The position numbers and the translations under genes were made by a program. Below the pieces are notes generated by a model that made no database searches, had not been told where the DNA came from, and worked only from the letters and a program-made list of their open reading frames with translations. A stretch of 64,000 bases of DNA, taken from the NCBI GenBank assembly GCA_043228905.1, contig JBHGNT010000013.1:18104001-18168000 (forward strand). The letters run 5' to 3'. Below, piece by piece: positions 1 through 10,833 of the stretch. Numbering within the stretch: the stretch's first letter is position 1; each line of letters begins with the position of its first letter. This DNA is from Azolla caroliniana. Taxonomy: Eukaryota; Polypodiophyta.

Positions 1-625
1 GATCCATTCTTCTTCGGCACCATGAACCACCTATTAGAATAAAGAGCATTCGACGGTTCCAGAATTCCCATATTCACCTTCTCCTTTAAGAGCTCGATCA
101 GCTTCGGTAGGTGTGCTCTCGGAACCAGTATCGGTTTCAAATTCCAAGGCACATACGACACCGTGAAGATTACCATCGGCTCTATTGTCCTTGGATCAAC
201 ACATTCGATTTCTTGTGGGAAAAATGCGAAAGCCTTCCCATGTCGCGAAACATTCGCTCCTCTTCAGGGAAGAGGAAATCCTCCCTTCCAACTCGTAGCT
301 TTCCTTTCGTCTCTTCAGTGAAGACATGACCTATTGCCTTTGGATCTCTTAAGCTTGGATCGTTAGCGACTTCCTTCATCTTTTGCCAGCTATCTTCCAG
401 TAGCGGAACCGCAACTGGCTTGATCTTCCTACCCATCGTTTTATATTTTGTGTTGATGTTAGCTTCCTTCATCAAGATGCTTCGATGATATTCATCAATG
501 ATAACGTACATGTTGATGGAGTTAACCGAAATCACATGTCGATCGTGAAGATAGCTCAAGCCCACAACGTCCTCGATTTCGCCGATGGTGTCGTTAAATG
601 AGGCTTCTTCCATAATATGAGTCAC
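1..625 (-). pseudogene. Pol fragment: pre-RT spacer and N-terminal reverse transcriptase
   Basis: An open frame from 625 to 182 ends in a stop; the adjacent frame continues to base 1 and contains GILEPSNALYSNRWF followed by VPKKNG, the conserved start of Ty3/gypsy reverse transcriptase that precedes the first catalytic Asp motif. The upstream part has KYKTMGRKIKPV and later FPEEERMF, a spacer pattern I associate with fungal-type gypsy Pol. A frameshift near 182 breaks the protein. The catalytic YxDD region lies outside the window. Confidence 0.75.
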
Positions 626-955
626 GAACTCTTCTTATTCTATTATGTTTTCTTCTTTCGGCATCTTCTCGAAGATTTGTATCCGACGCTTGTCCTTCTT
701 GTCGGGTAGTACTAGTTTACATGCGCCATTAGGTGTGACACATGTTGCTTCTCCTCACAATCCACGCGCTCTACCTTCTTGTGGGGACTTGTGATAGCTC
801 GAACTATTTGTGCCCCATGCTTCAATAGTCCGCTCTAAAAATCCGAGGATTCGCCTCCAAGACTATCTCGATTTCTTTCATGATTACCTCGCACCGTTAG
901 GATTTGAATAGATCTTTGATTGTCAAGACTCTTGATTCGCACAAAGGCTGCTCCA

Positions 956-1591
956 TTATCGAACACCTTTCTTCTCCCCGATCTTCACCGGCGTCTCCAT
1001 TGTCGCTCGTGCCGAATGAGGTCGAGTATAGTGGTTGTCCACCAAATCTTCATCGACTTCGTCCCTTGCCATCGTTATGGCATTTGTTTTTGCTTTTAAC
1101 GGCTTCTCTTCTTCCTCGTTCGACTGTTGCCTTTTTCTCTTCACAAGGTCCACGATCGTATCATGGAACTCCTTCGTAATGTCGAGCAATTCCCTCAAGG
1201 ACAAGGTCACATGGCTATCGAGAACACGTTCCTCGAGAATCTTCTTCAGATCTGTCGTCTGCTCTATGTCCGACCTTAGCTTATAGGTAGGCATAGTTCT
1301 TGTCTTTCGAGCGGGGTCTTCAACACCAACCTTCACGGGTCGAACCATTTCTTCGAATCGTTTGCTCGACTCCCCTTTTCGGCTTGAGTCTCCTTCCTCC
1401 GTTTGTAACACTCGACTCGTTTCTGCATCTTCTTTCTTTTTCGTTTTCCTTGTTTCATGTCTTTTTGATGGGCCTTGCTCTTCTATTCTTTTTCTCTTTT
1501 CTTCAACGAACACCTCGTGGTTGTCGCACATCACTTTCGCGAGTATGGTGTTGTCATCCACAGGATCAGACCATCCGGTTATGCTTTGCAT
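956..1591 (-). pseudogene. Gag-Pol linker region of gypsy copy A, protease core deleted
   Basis: This 211-codon frame is very rich in Lys, Glu and Arg, then has the block MPTYKLRSDIE, LSLRELL and FHDTIVDLVKRKRQ that recurs almost unchanged in copy B at 4.05-4.4 kb. In copy B the block is followed by an aspartic protease (GSEIDLM). Here sequence after IGEKK jumps directly to what corresponds to the VFDNGAAF stretch beyond the protease, in another frame. About 300 bp encoding the protease active site is therefore missing in copy A. Confidence 0.7.
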
Positions 1592-1594
1592 ACT

Positions 1595-2756
1595 TCAGTC
1601 TGCAAGCTCTACCTTGTTCGAAGTGACCTTTCCCTTGTTCTCATACTTGAGAATGGTAGACCAAAACTTTGCTCCCGCTTTCCCAACTTCAGTTTTTTCT
1701 TTCCTGACTCTTATTTCGGCCAACGCAGCATAGTGCATCCCATCCACATGAGTCACCTCGGCATCCTCCATAGCTTTCTTCATTCCCCCTCTTCCGAAAT
1801 TCACTTGTAGGTCTTCTAGTCTCACTCAAGTAGATCATGTTTCCATCCATGTATACGATATTTTGTCGAATGGCATCTCGAAGGCTCGCACAATCCCTTC
1901 TCATGTGGTCCATGCTATCGCACCACACGCATCTAAAGGGCTCTTTTCCTTTGGGTTCCCGACAATTCATGTTGGCTAGTGTGACCATCTCGAACTTCTT
2001 CGCTAGTTCTTCGATGATGTTGTCATCAATCTTCTTTTCTTTCGGGCTGCTTTGTTTGGGTGGCTCAGCTACTTTCGGTTGTCTTGTTTTCTCCGCGACA
2101 GTCGATCCCACCAAGTCGGTGTCATCAACCCACTGATGACGCTTGTCGAGCCTATTGCATGCCCGCTTCACCGCAATCTAGTCTGCCACAAGCCCGTTTG
2201 CTTGGGTATCATCTTCAAGAAGAGTCCCCAATTCTCGTCTATCCTTCATATCCACAGCTTTCAGGAAGTACAAAGTCTTGTCCTCCTCAAGTAGCACTTG
2301 GTCCGTGGCGGGGAGACGACGAAACATTTGGTTGAACTCGTCGTACACCCTCAAAGCACTCACCCTCTTATTCTTCTTTTCTATCCACTTCATCAAGACA
2401 TGTTGAGTCATCCTCGACAAATCTTCCGTCACGAACTCCGCTAATATCGCTTTCTCGAACTTCGACCACGTTGTCTTCCCTTCTTGAAGCTCGATGACAC
2501 GCCTTTGGATGTTGTTGGCGATCACTCTCTTGAAACTTATGATTTGACGCGCTTCAGACACGTCCCTCTGATTCATCTCCCTTTTGTATGCATCAAGGAA
2601 CTTTGTAATGTTCCTTCTGTCAAATTGACTCCTGAGCTCCACAACACGGTCGACAGCCTTCGCCACGTTCGCATCGTTGTCTCGAGATCTCATCATTTGT
2701 TTGATGATCACCATCATCCTTTCGAACTCTCCCGCTCGATTGCTTGAGGATGCCAT
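1595..2756 (-). pseudogene. Gag of gypsy copy A with CCHC zinc knuckle
   Basis: Translation starts best at the Met of MASSSNRAGEFERMM (2756); the longer upstream frame opens only with GTG. The body carries the retrotransposon Gag core (LEEDKTLYFLKAVDMKDRRE). The zinc knuckle CVWCDSMDHMRRDC fits CX2CX4HX4C. A TAG after NGLVAD (about 2175) stands where copy B has Trp, so the frame is otherwise continuous across it. A frameshift follows SETRRP near 1815, after which the homologous NFGRGGMKKAMEDAE continues in a different frame to 1595. Confidence 0.8.
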
Positions 2757-2802
2757 CTCCAAGTATCGGTTGATCCTCGACTTGATCCTTCCTACCACCT
2801 CT

Positions 2803-2820
2803 TTCACGCCGGGTTCACCA
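2803..2820 (-). other. Candidate primer binding site / conserved junction motif, copy A
   Basis: On the minus strand this reads TGGTGAACCCGGCGTGAA, directly upstream of Gag. The same 18-mer with one to three changes occurs at 5890-5907, 6724-6741 and 46796-46813. The position between LTR and gag and the TGG start fit a primer binding site, but I cannot name the tRNA that would prime it. Confidence 0.45.
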
Positions 2821-2951
2821 CTTAATTATGTCGTGAAGATCTGTCACTACGTGCGGATCGTGAGGCCGAACCACTGGGGTCCTGGACCGGAAGGACTCGA
2901 TGTTTTCTAGTGTAAGTGAGAAAGTATTCAAAAGATAGATGGATGGATGGA

Positions 2952-2954
<3 letters not shown>

Positions 2955-2983
<29 letters not shown>
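2955..2983. repeat. GA microsatellite
   Basis: An uninterrupted run of GA dinucleotides inside the copy A LTR. Confidence 0.95.
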
Positions 2984-3254
2984 TCAAATCCTTGACTTTA
3001 GATTTGAGAGACAAAGTACATCACCATTAGAGTAACTTAGATCTTGTATTATATATTTCTTTTCTTACATCACTTGCCTCCCTTACACAAGCCCAACTAT
3101 AGGCTTTTATAGGCCTCTCCATGCAAAAACCATGGGCTAAAACCACGAGCTAAAACCATGGTTTTGTGCCCACGGTTTCTATATGTTTGCTTCCTACAAA
3201 ATACTGAATATGAAAAGAAAATATACAAATTCTAAAGCACTCAAGCATTCAGTA

Positions 3255-3322
3255 GTGGTTTTAGTGGTAACTTAATTTGTTTCCTATCTTGGAGGTGCAA
3301 GGTTCAAGCCTTGCTTCCACCC
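3255..3322 (+). other. tRNA-like module with A- and B-box-like motifs
   Basis: TTTAGTGGTAA resembles a pol III A box and GGTTCAAGCC, about 35 bases on, matches the B-box core GGTTCRANYCC. The spacing is that of a tRNA gene, but the sequence does not fold into an obvious cloverleaf. Homologous modules occur at 6380-6443, 47849-47912 and 50944-51008. It may be a tRNA-derived SINE head captured in the LTR, or coincidental LTR sequence. Confidence 0.45.
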
Positions 3323-3719
3323 CTATGTATGCACTTAAATGTTACTAGGCTTTAGTCTTATTTTTATATTTACAATTGAGTGCACATCACACGTGCACAT
3401 GTTTAACTTTACATCTAGCTTTTCTTTTACGATTCTCATTTCAGTCCTATTTACAACATGCTAGCATATGCATGTGGCCTTCAGCCCTTTCACACGTGCA
3501 CATTGCACCTTCTTGATTTCGTTTGTTGCACACAATTTTAACACCGTTGCCGAAAATCTTCACGACAACGTAAAACCCTCCTTTCACAAATTCGTGAACT
3601 TTTCTTCCTTCTTGGGACATACGCTTGTTTGGACTATTCATGTCCCACTCGCAAATAACCCAACCTAAACATCTAAAGCATCTTCTCTGAGATTATCCCA
3701 ATTCCTTTCGTGGTTGGCA

Positions 3720-4060
3720 CGTACAGTCAAGAACTGTACTACCTTCTTCCCATCAAGACTCCTTACTCAAGCAAATGCCGCACCATTGTCGAACACTTTG
3801 TTTTCCATCCGGGACAATGTTATGTATGGTTGCCCAAGAATGATAGGATGGGATGCCGAATCTTGAACAAAAAAATGTTGATCTATCTCGACATTGCCAA
3901 TCCTGATGGGGATATTCGGACATGCACCATACAGGTCTTTGGTAGCTTTCGTTGCCGCACGGATCTTCCATCCATGATTTGTATTTATGGGTCATCTTCC
4001 CTTTTTGTAGACCTCTATCGACATAAGGTCGATCTCGGACCCATGGTCTATTTAAGCTAC
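3720..4060 (-). pseudogene. Retroviral-type aspartic protease remnant (copy B)
   Basis: The minus strand encodes DHGSEIDLMSIEVY at about 4022-4055, where the family active site is D-[DS]-G-[SA], and HPIILGQPYI near 3815-3845, the ILG-R/P flap-end motif of Ty3/gypsy proteases. A stop lies just before the active-site block and another after GAAFA. The active-site Asp-X-Gly is present, so the loss is by frame breaks rather than by active-site change. Confidence 0.65.
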
Positions 4061-4767
4061 GATTGTTTCTTTTCTTTCTCCCAACTTTATTGGCATCTCC
4101 GTTGTCGCTCGTGCCCAATGAGGCCGAGTATAGTGGTTGTCCACCATATCTTCATTAACTTCGTCCATTGCCATTGTTATGACATTTGCTTTTGCTTTTT
4201 GTGCCCTCTCTTCTTCCTCGTCTGAATGTTGCCTTTTCCTTTTTACGAGGTCCACGATCGTATCGTGGAACTCTTTTTTCGTAATGCCAAGCAATTCCCT
4301 TAAGGACAAGGTCATGTGGTTATCAAGAACGTGTTCCTCGAGAATCTTCTTCAGAATTGTCATCTTTTCTATGTCCGACCTTAGCTTATAGGTAGGCATA
4401 GTTCTTGTCTTTCAAGTGGGGTCTATGACATCAACTCTCATGAGCCGAACCGTTTCTTCAACTCATTTGCTCAATTCCCTTTTTCAGCTTGAGTCTCCAT
4501 CCTTCGTTAGTAAAGCTCGACTTGCTTCCATATCTTCTTTCTTTTTCACGCTCCTTGTTTATGTCTCTTTGATGGGCCGTCTTGCTCTTCCATTCTTTTT
4601 CTCTTTTCATCCACGAACACTTCGTGGTTGTCGCACATAACTTCCGCGAGTATGGTGTTGCCATCTACTGGATTTGTCCATCTGGTTATACTTTGCACAC
4701 TTTGGTATGCAAGCTTTACCTTGTTCGAAGTAACTTTCCCCTTCTTTTCATACTCGAGAATAGAAGA

Positions 4768-5843
4768 CTAATACTTTGTTCCCTTTCTAGCAACCTCATT
4801 TTTATCTTTCCCGACTCTTATTCCGGTCGATGCAGCATAGTGCATCGCATCCACATGAGTCGCCTCGACATCTTCGATAGCTTTCTTCATTCCCCCTCTT
4901 CCGAAATTCACCCGTAGAGGTCTTCTAGTTTCACTCAACCAGATCATGTTGCCATCCATGTATATGATGTTTTGTCGGATGGACTCTTGAAGGTTTGCAC
5001 AATCCCTTCTCATGTGGTCCATGTTGTCGCACCACACACATCTAAAGGGTTCTTTTCCTTTCGGCCCCCGAAGATTCATGTTCGCTAGTGTGACCGTCTC
5101 AAACTTCTTGGCTAATTCTTCAATGATGTCATCATCAATCTTCTTTTCGCCCGGGTCGCTTTGTTTAGGTTGTCTTATTTTTTCCACGCTTGGTCTTATC
5201 AAGTCCGTGTCATCAACCCATTGAGGATGCTTGTCGAGCCTATTGCACGCTCGCTGCATCGTAGTCCAGTCCGTCACAAGCCCGTTCGCTTGAGTGACAT
5301 CTTCAAGGAGAGTCCCCAATTCCCGTCTATCCTTCATATCCACAACTTTCAGGAAGTACACAATCTTGTCCTCCTCAAGCAACACTTGGTCCGTGGGGGG
5401 GAGACGACTAAACATCTAGTTGAACTCGTCGTACACCCTCGAGGCGCTGATCTTCTTATTTTTCTTCTCTATCCACTTCATCAAGACATGTTGAGTCATC
5501 CTCGACAAATCCTTGGTCACAAATTCTGCTAATATTGCTTTCTTGAACTCTGACCATGTTGTCTTCCCTTCTTGGAGGTCGATGACCGCCTTTGGACGTT
5601 GTTGGCAACAACTCGCTTGAAACTTGAGATTTGACATGCTTCAGAGACGTCCCTCTGATTTATCTCCCTTTTGTATACATCAAGGAACTTCGTAATGTTC
5701 CTTCCATTAAATTGACCCACGACCTCCACAACGCGGTCAACGGCCTCCTCCACACTCGCATCGTTGTCCTGAGATCTCATCATTTGTTCGACGATTACCA
5801 TCATTCTTTCGAACTCTCCCATTTGATTGCTTGAGGATGCCAT
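4768..5843 (-). pseudogene. Gag of gypsy copy B with CCHC zinc knuckle
   Basis: Starts at MASSSNQMGEFERMM (5843). The frame shifts near 5585, where NNVQRR changes phase relative to copy A, and a stop precedes the MFSRLPPTDQVLLEEDK block at 5415. From there an open frame reaches 4768 and includes the knuckle CVWCDNMDHMRRDC. The Trp lost in copy A is present here (VTDWTTMQRACNRL). Copy B is thus broken at different places from copy A. Confidence 0.78.
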
Positions 5844-6203
5844 CTCCAAGTATCGGTCAATCATCGCCTTGATCCTTCCTACCGCTTCTTTCACGTTGGG
5901 TCCACCAAGAAAGATGTCGAGGAAATCCTCATGTGCTCGTGGAATGAAGCGGAACCGTCGGGGTCCTAGACCGGAAGGATTCGATGTTTGACTAGCATAA
6001 GCGAGAAAGAGAGGGATTCCAATTTCGACTTTGAACCCTTGACTTCAAGTTTGAGAGACAAGACCAATGAGATAACTAGGATTTTATTATTCTTAAGTTC
6101 CTCCTTCAATACATAGCTCCCTTACACAAGCCCAACTAGAGGCTTTTATAGGTCTCCCCATGCAAAAACCATGGGCTAAACCATGGTTTTATGCACATGG
6201 TTT

Positions 6204-6311
6204 TCTATGACATGCACAAAACCTTAGGCTTAAACCATGGTTTTGTGCACATGGTTTGCTATGACATGCACAAACCCTTAGGCTTAAACCATGGTCTTGT
6301 GCACACGGTTT
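6204..6311. repeat. 54-bp direct tandem repeat inside LTR B
   Basis: Two adjacent units begin CTATGACATGCACAAA and contain CTTAGGCTTAAACCATGG, with about four mismatches; a partial third unit precedes them. The AACCATGGTT cores are palindromic. LTR A has only single units. Confidence 0.8.
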
Positions 6312-6379
6312 TATACATTTGTTTCTTATGGAATATTGAATATGAAAAGACAATATATGTCAAAATCTACAGTACTCAG

Positions 6380-6443
6380 TAGTAGCTTTAGTGGTAAATC
6401 AATTGTCTCCTATCTTGGAGGCGCAAGGTTTAAACCTTGCTTG
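6380..6443 (+). other. tRNA-like module in LTR B
   Basis: Same layout as 3255-3322: CTTTAGTGGTAA followed by GGTTTAAACC. The B box here has lost the invariant C (GGTTT for GGTTC), so pol III activity is doubtful. Confidence 0.4.
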
Positions 6444-6723
6444 CACTCAAATGTTACCGGGCTTTAGTCTTATTTTTATATTCACAAGTGTTTGAGAAAT
6501 GTGCATATGTTTAACCTTACGTCTAGCCTTCCTTTTACGATTCTCATTTCAATCCTATTTACAACATGCTAGTGTACATGTGTGACCATCACCCCTTCCA
6601 CACGTGCGCACATTGCACCTTCTCGATTTTGTCCCTTCTGCGTGATTTTCATGTTGTTGTCGAAAATCTTCACAAACACTATGAGCTCATGTCCCCTCAT
6701 CCTGAAGCTCCCTTTGCTGCCCT

Positions 6724-7560
6724 TTCACGTCGGGTTCACCAAAGATGTCGCGAATTTCCATGTGCATGTGTCAGATCGGGCAAGATCACGGGGGTCTTGG
6801 ACTAGGGAGTCGGAATGAGCAGTTGCTAAGCCTGCATCGTTCTAACCGGCTCGGTTGCTAAAGACCTTTGCGAAGCACGCGGGCTTGTAGGACCTGTGCC
6901 TGGTTCGACACTATCGCCGGATTCCAGGAACTGAGCACTTTGGCTCTCAACATGAAGAGTAAGCATAGAACTGAGGAGGGAACCAACGTCTCCTCGGAAA
7001 CAACAAACAAGAAGCGAAATCAAACACAACATAGAGAGAACTGGAGCAGAGAATACAGGATGAGCACCCGGATACAACAAATCAATAGTTAATTAATAGA
7101 AAGAATACAAGAAATGGCCCGTCGACTAGGAAAATCGCTTCGAGCTCAACAAACGCATCGACTAGTGAGCCTCTAGTCAGGAGCACACTGGCTTCCTACG
7201 CGAGTAGAGGCCTCACCTTCCCTCACTAAATGCACAAAACAAAATATCGGAAAACTCAGAGCACAAACCAATGACGTCTTCCCTTCCAAAACGATGGATC
7301 CCTAAAACGGTATTCCTTCCCTCCTTTTATAGTTCAAGGAGGGTCTGTTACATCAGTATTCATGACTACCACTTTTGTCAGCGATTTTCTCCCCCGATTT
7401 CCTTCCATCACATCCTATTATTCCCCTCTTTTTGTGGGATAATAAAGTACCTATTTAAATCACACTATCTCGTACTTATTAGTCCTAGGCTATTTACAAT
7501 AGTTTTATATAAGAACCCCTTTTATGTGCATTCGTGCACACCTTTGTTCACACGTGATTG
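6724..7560 (-). mobile_element. Remnant of a third gypsy copy (C): junction motif plus probable LTR
   Basis: The 18-base junction motif (6724-6741) is followed on the right by a leader ending GGGGGTCTTGGACTAGGGAG, as next to the Gag of the other copies, but there is no Gag on its left: copy B LTR begins there instead. To the right about 800 bp lacks a convincing frame. I read it as the LTR side of an older element into which copy B inserted. Only the first 90 bases are supported by similarity. Confidence 0.4.
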
Positions 7561-7575
7561 GTGGCTTTTCTTTTA

Positions 7576-9362
7576 ATTCCCGGAATCCTCCACGACAACT
7601 TATAGGATGATGACATTCGGGCTTCCAGAATCATTTCATACGCCGAGGGAGTTGTTGGATTTTGACATTCTGAAGCTGATTTGATGAAGATCCTAAGTGA
7701 TCTTGGAATGCCAAGCCCATGGTGCTTGCTTAGGGCCATAGAGTGGCTTCTTTAGTCGGCACACTAATGTTGGATGTGTGCTCGATTCGAAGCAGGGTGG
7801 TTGTACCATGTACACCTCCTCCTCTAATTCACCTTGAAGAAAGGCATTCTTGACGTCCATCTAATGGAGGTGCCACCCTTTCGCTATTGCAAGCGTTATC
7901 ATGGTCCGCACAGTTGTCATCTTTGTCATCGGAGCAAAGGTCTCTTCATAGTCGACTCCGTGTGTTTGTGAGTAACCTTTTGCTACGAGTCGAGCTTTGT
8001 AGCGGTTGATGGAGCCGTCGACATTATACTTCATTTTGTATATCCATCTGCAACTAATTGCATTCATGTGTGGTGAGTGGGGAATGAGATCTCATGTCTC
8101 ATTCTTGCATAATACTTGCATCTCCTCGTTCATTGCTTCGACCCATCGTGGATCCTTGGCCGCTTCGGAAAAACTTTCCGGTTCTCGAATTGTCGCCACC
8201 TTCATCATAAAGGCATAGTGATATGCCATATAGTCGTTGTAGCCGAATCGGCTAAGCAGATTCTTCTCACGGGTGCAACGTTAGAGTTTTTCATTTGATG
8301 TGGAAATGACTTTCTTCACTCCAGGTGTCCTCATGATAGGCACATGAAAGCCATCAAGCTCACTATCGAGTGAGTGAGCCGATTCACTGCCGTTAGATTG
8401 ATCGTCTTCATAATCCAACATTTTTGCTTTTCCTTTATCCATTTTCGTACTTGGCTAGGACATACTTTGCTCGCTTGGAGGCTCCTGTGGTTTGATCAAT
8501 TTGGTTGAGATAGGACTCTCCTCAAGTATTGACCTTAGCTTATCATTGTCCTTTGTGTCTTCAAGGTCGACTGGAAATGATTCAGAAGGAGTTCGCTTAG
8601 GTTCGTACCATGATGCTGATTCATCAAAGACGACATCCCAACTTACACGAACCTTCCGAATAGAGGGGTTGAAGCATTTGTACCCCTTTTGCTCCAATGA
8701 GTATCCTACGAGGATACATTTCTCTGACTTGGGATCTAACTTTTGTCGTTTTTTGTCGGGAATGTGCACGTACGCAAATGAGCCGAATATCTTGATGTGG
8801 GATAGATCCGACATCTTTCCATAATACTTCTCGTGAGGGGTGACCTCATGCATGTCAGATGTCGTACACCGGTTTATTAGGTAGAGGGTTATGCATGTTG
8901 CTTCGGGTCCAATATGACTTCGGCATGTGCTTCTCGTTCAACATGAGCCTTGATACTTTGACGATGTGCTGATTTTTGCGTTCGGCCACTCTGTTCTGTT
9001 GCAGTGTGTGTCAGCACATAAACTCTTGCCGAATTCCTTCTTTTTGGAGATAAGCCGAAAATTCGTTGGAGAAGTACTCTTTTCCTTCGTCCAATTGAAG
9101 GCATCAGACATGTCGGCCGGTTTCCTTTTCGACTCCACTTTTGAATTTTTGGAAGTGTGAGAATAATTGACTCTTCTGTCTCATGGGGAAGATCCAGGTG
9201 TGCTCGGTGAAGTCGTCGATAAAGGTCACGTAATATTGGCATCCGCTGAATGTAGCCGTCTGTGCTAGTCCCCACACATATGAGTGGATCACATCTAGGA
9301 AACCTTTGCTCATCTTTCACTCTTTTGGAAATGGGTGTCAATGTTGTTTGCCGAATTTGCAA
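7576..9362 (-). pseudogene. Ty1/copia Pol remnant: integrase and N-terminal reverse transcriptase
   Basis: Right to left: integrase core around 9313-9104 (DVIHSYVWG where the family has HSD, then YYVTFIDDF); the second acidic block and the QQN-VAERKN block in shifted frames (about 9080-8960); integrase C-terminus 8853-8455 (IFGSFAYVHIPDKKRQKLDPKSEKC in pieces, then VVFDESASWYEP); RT start 8067-7861 (KARLVAKGYSQTHGVDYEETFAP); then [18 protein letters not shown]. The catalytic YVDD position near 7590 reads VVVED and is preceded by a stop. The first integrase Asp is also lost. Integrase before RT defines copia. No LTRs were identified. Confidence 0.85.
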
Positions 9363-9429
9363 GCTTCACGTACACCTTCAAAGCACTCAAAGGTCAAAGG
9401 TCACCACTACTTTCTACACATAGAATCAT

Positions 9430-9745
9430 ATTCTATGACACATAACTAATGAGTTCCATATTCCCCATAACTAATGAGTTTCCACATTTGCCAAGGTTCT
9501 AGAGAGAGAGTGGGCATTTTAGTGAGAGAATATAGAGAGAGGGTGACCTTATATAAAGCACCCTCCTCCTACTTTTGTAATGTGTCGGTTAATCTCCTTT
9601 GTAATATTCATATTGTTGTAGTTGTTCTCCACTTCCTAATACATACATCTTCTTGAGTATTTAATTTCCCTATCTATCTTGTGTCTCTCCTCTTTCACAC
9701 ACACATAACACACATCTCTAATCTATTCCGTTGCATAGAATCACA
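9430..9745 (+). repeat. Possible solo LTR
   Basis: AT-rich, no frame. It contains a TATA-like CTTATATAAAGCA near 9550 followed by a pyrimidine-rich stretch, as in copia U3/R regions. No partner LTR or primer binding site was found, so this is tentative. Confidence 0.25.
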
Positions 9746-10833
9746 CTCGATTCTTTACAAAGACTTTAGATGTATCAAATATTGATTTGCTAATAAGTTC
9801 AAGGTTGTTCAACACCTTTCAATATATAGAAATGTTGAGTCATGTCTTCCTACTCGATGCTATTTTTTTGAGTTGTAATTTCAATGTCCTATACAAAGTT
9901 TGCCATGTCAATCACATGGTGTATTTTTGTTAGTATGGGCTTATCCACATGCACCCTCTACTCAAAAGAGTTGCATTTACATTAGATTGCCTTACAACAC
10001 CTTAAAAGGTTTTACTTGCCATAAGATTCTCACTATTCTCACTATTCGTATTTCCTTGTTTTAATATATACACGTCTTATTATGAGAAGACCCATGATAT
10101 TTTTGTCTAATAGCTTTTGCCATTGGGTAAGCCCATTACGAGGGAGAGAGAGGCCTTCCTATAAACCTACTCCAACAATAGGTTTCAAAGTGATATTACC
10201 ATCATGCAAGCCCCTACGCGAAGAAAACTTGGAAGGCCGACTTTTCCAAGTTATCGTTTTACAAACGTAGGGCTAATTAGAAGAGAACAATACCATCGAT
10301 TACTCCATTCGGGGGTAGCAACAAGAAAACGACACCCAAATAGTTGGAATTAAGTGTGGTGTGCGGAATGGATTCGACAGGTTTTAGCAGGAGTGCCTTC
10401 TTCTGACCGAGCGCTCGTTGCTAATTTTAAGAAAAACACAAGTTTTTAATGGGGGGGAGGGAACGAAGGGTGGTGTGTGAAAGTTGGAACGATGGGATCT
10501 GTTGGGCGGAGGGGGGGGGGGGGGGGGAGATATGCCCGAACGAAAGATGTGGTTCACAGAATTGATCTCATGATTGTTTAGTTTTTTTATGTACATTGGG
10601 CATTAAACTTATATGTATGTATGTACATATATCCAAAGAAACTGATGTAAAATTAAAGGATAGAAAAGTAGTAAAGACAGAAATGAATTGTGATGTGTGT
10701 TTCTCTTATGTACATATCAATATGTGTACAGTGTATGTGAGAGAGGTTTTCACTGCTTTTGGTCCTAAAACCTTGTCACCAACAAGCTTTGCCTGTCTGT
10801 CTGTCTGGTCTGTTCTGTCTGTCTCCTGAAGGA
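9746..10833. other. Upstream flank of the tRNA ligase gene
   Basis: No gene was recognised. A 17-base G run lies at 10511-10527 next to a purine-rich stretch. A tract from about 10680 to 10833, ending in CTGTCTGTCTGG repeats and CTGAAGGA just before the ATG, is presumably the 5' UTR; no distinct TATA box was convincing. Confidence 0.5.
10511..10527 (+). repeat. Poly(G) tract
   Basis: Seventeen consecutive G residues, preceded by GGGCGGA and by a GGGGGGGAGGG block at about 10451. Such a tract can form a quadruplex and is also error-prone in assembly. Confidence 0.9.

Larger units (their letters stand above)
1..2820 (-). mobile_element. Ty3/gypsy retrotransposon copy A, internal region (degraded, runs off left edge)
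   Basis: Reading leftward from 2820 the segment holds Gag with a zinc knuckle, a charged linker, a pol stretch and the beginning of reverse transcriptase, which is Ty3/gypsy order (RT with no integrase before it). It is clearly dead: a stop replaces a conserved Trp in Gag, there is a frameshift after the knuckle, and the protease core seen in copy B is missing. The protein motifs resemble gypsy elements best known from fungi more than common plant Tekay/Athila types; that comparison is from memory. Copy B at 3.7-5.9 kb is its close relative. Confidence 0.85.
2821..3690 (-). repeat. Long terminal repeat of gypsy copy A (approximate limits)
   Basis: The stretch has no coding frame and lies just upstream of the copy A Gag. 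It aligns by eye with 5908-6680: both have CCCTTACACAAGCCCAACTA, AGGCTTTTATAGG, the CATGCAAAAACCATGGGCTA block, a tRNA-like module, and GAAAATCTTCAC. The right limit is uncertain because the two copies diverge after about 3563. A GA microsatellite (2955-2983) lies inside. Confidence 0.6.
3691..5907 (-). mobile_element. Ty3/gypsy retrotransposon copy B, Gag-protease part (truncated)
   Basis: Same family and orientation as copy A and directly abutting its LTR. Gag runs from 5843 to 4768 with several breaks, the linker from about 4399 to 4052, and the aspartic protease from about 4060 to 3720. RT, RNase H and integrase are absent, so the copy is cut at its Pol side at the copy A LTR. Its own 5' LTR follows at 5908 onward. 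Confidence 0.8.
5908..6720 (-). repeat. Long terminal repeat of gypsy copy B (approximate limits)
   Basis: Upstream of the copy B Gag and collinear with the copy A LTR through the CCCTTACACAAGCCCAACTA block, the AACCATGG-rich section, the tRNA-like module and GAAAATCTTCAC at about 6677. It carries an extra tandem repeat of about 54 bp not present in LTR A. The outer end is uncertain. Confidence 0.6.

Noticed and set aside
1035-1810. Long plus-strand frames opposite gypsy A
   Set aside because: They are Ser/Phe/Leu-rich mirror frames of the minus-strand Lys/Glu-rich linker and Gag, with no domain.
3710-4225. 171-codon plus-strand frame and 121-codon minus-strand frame over the gypsy B protease
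   Set aside because: The protease signature is in a third frame on the minus strand; these are shadows.
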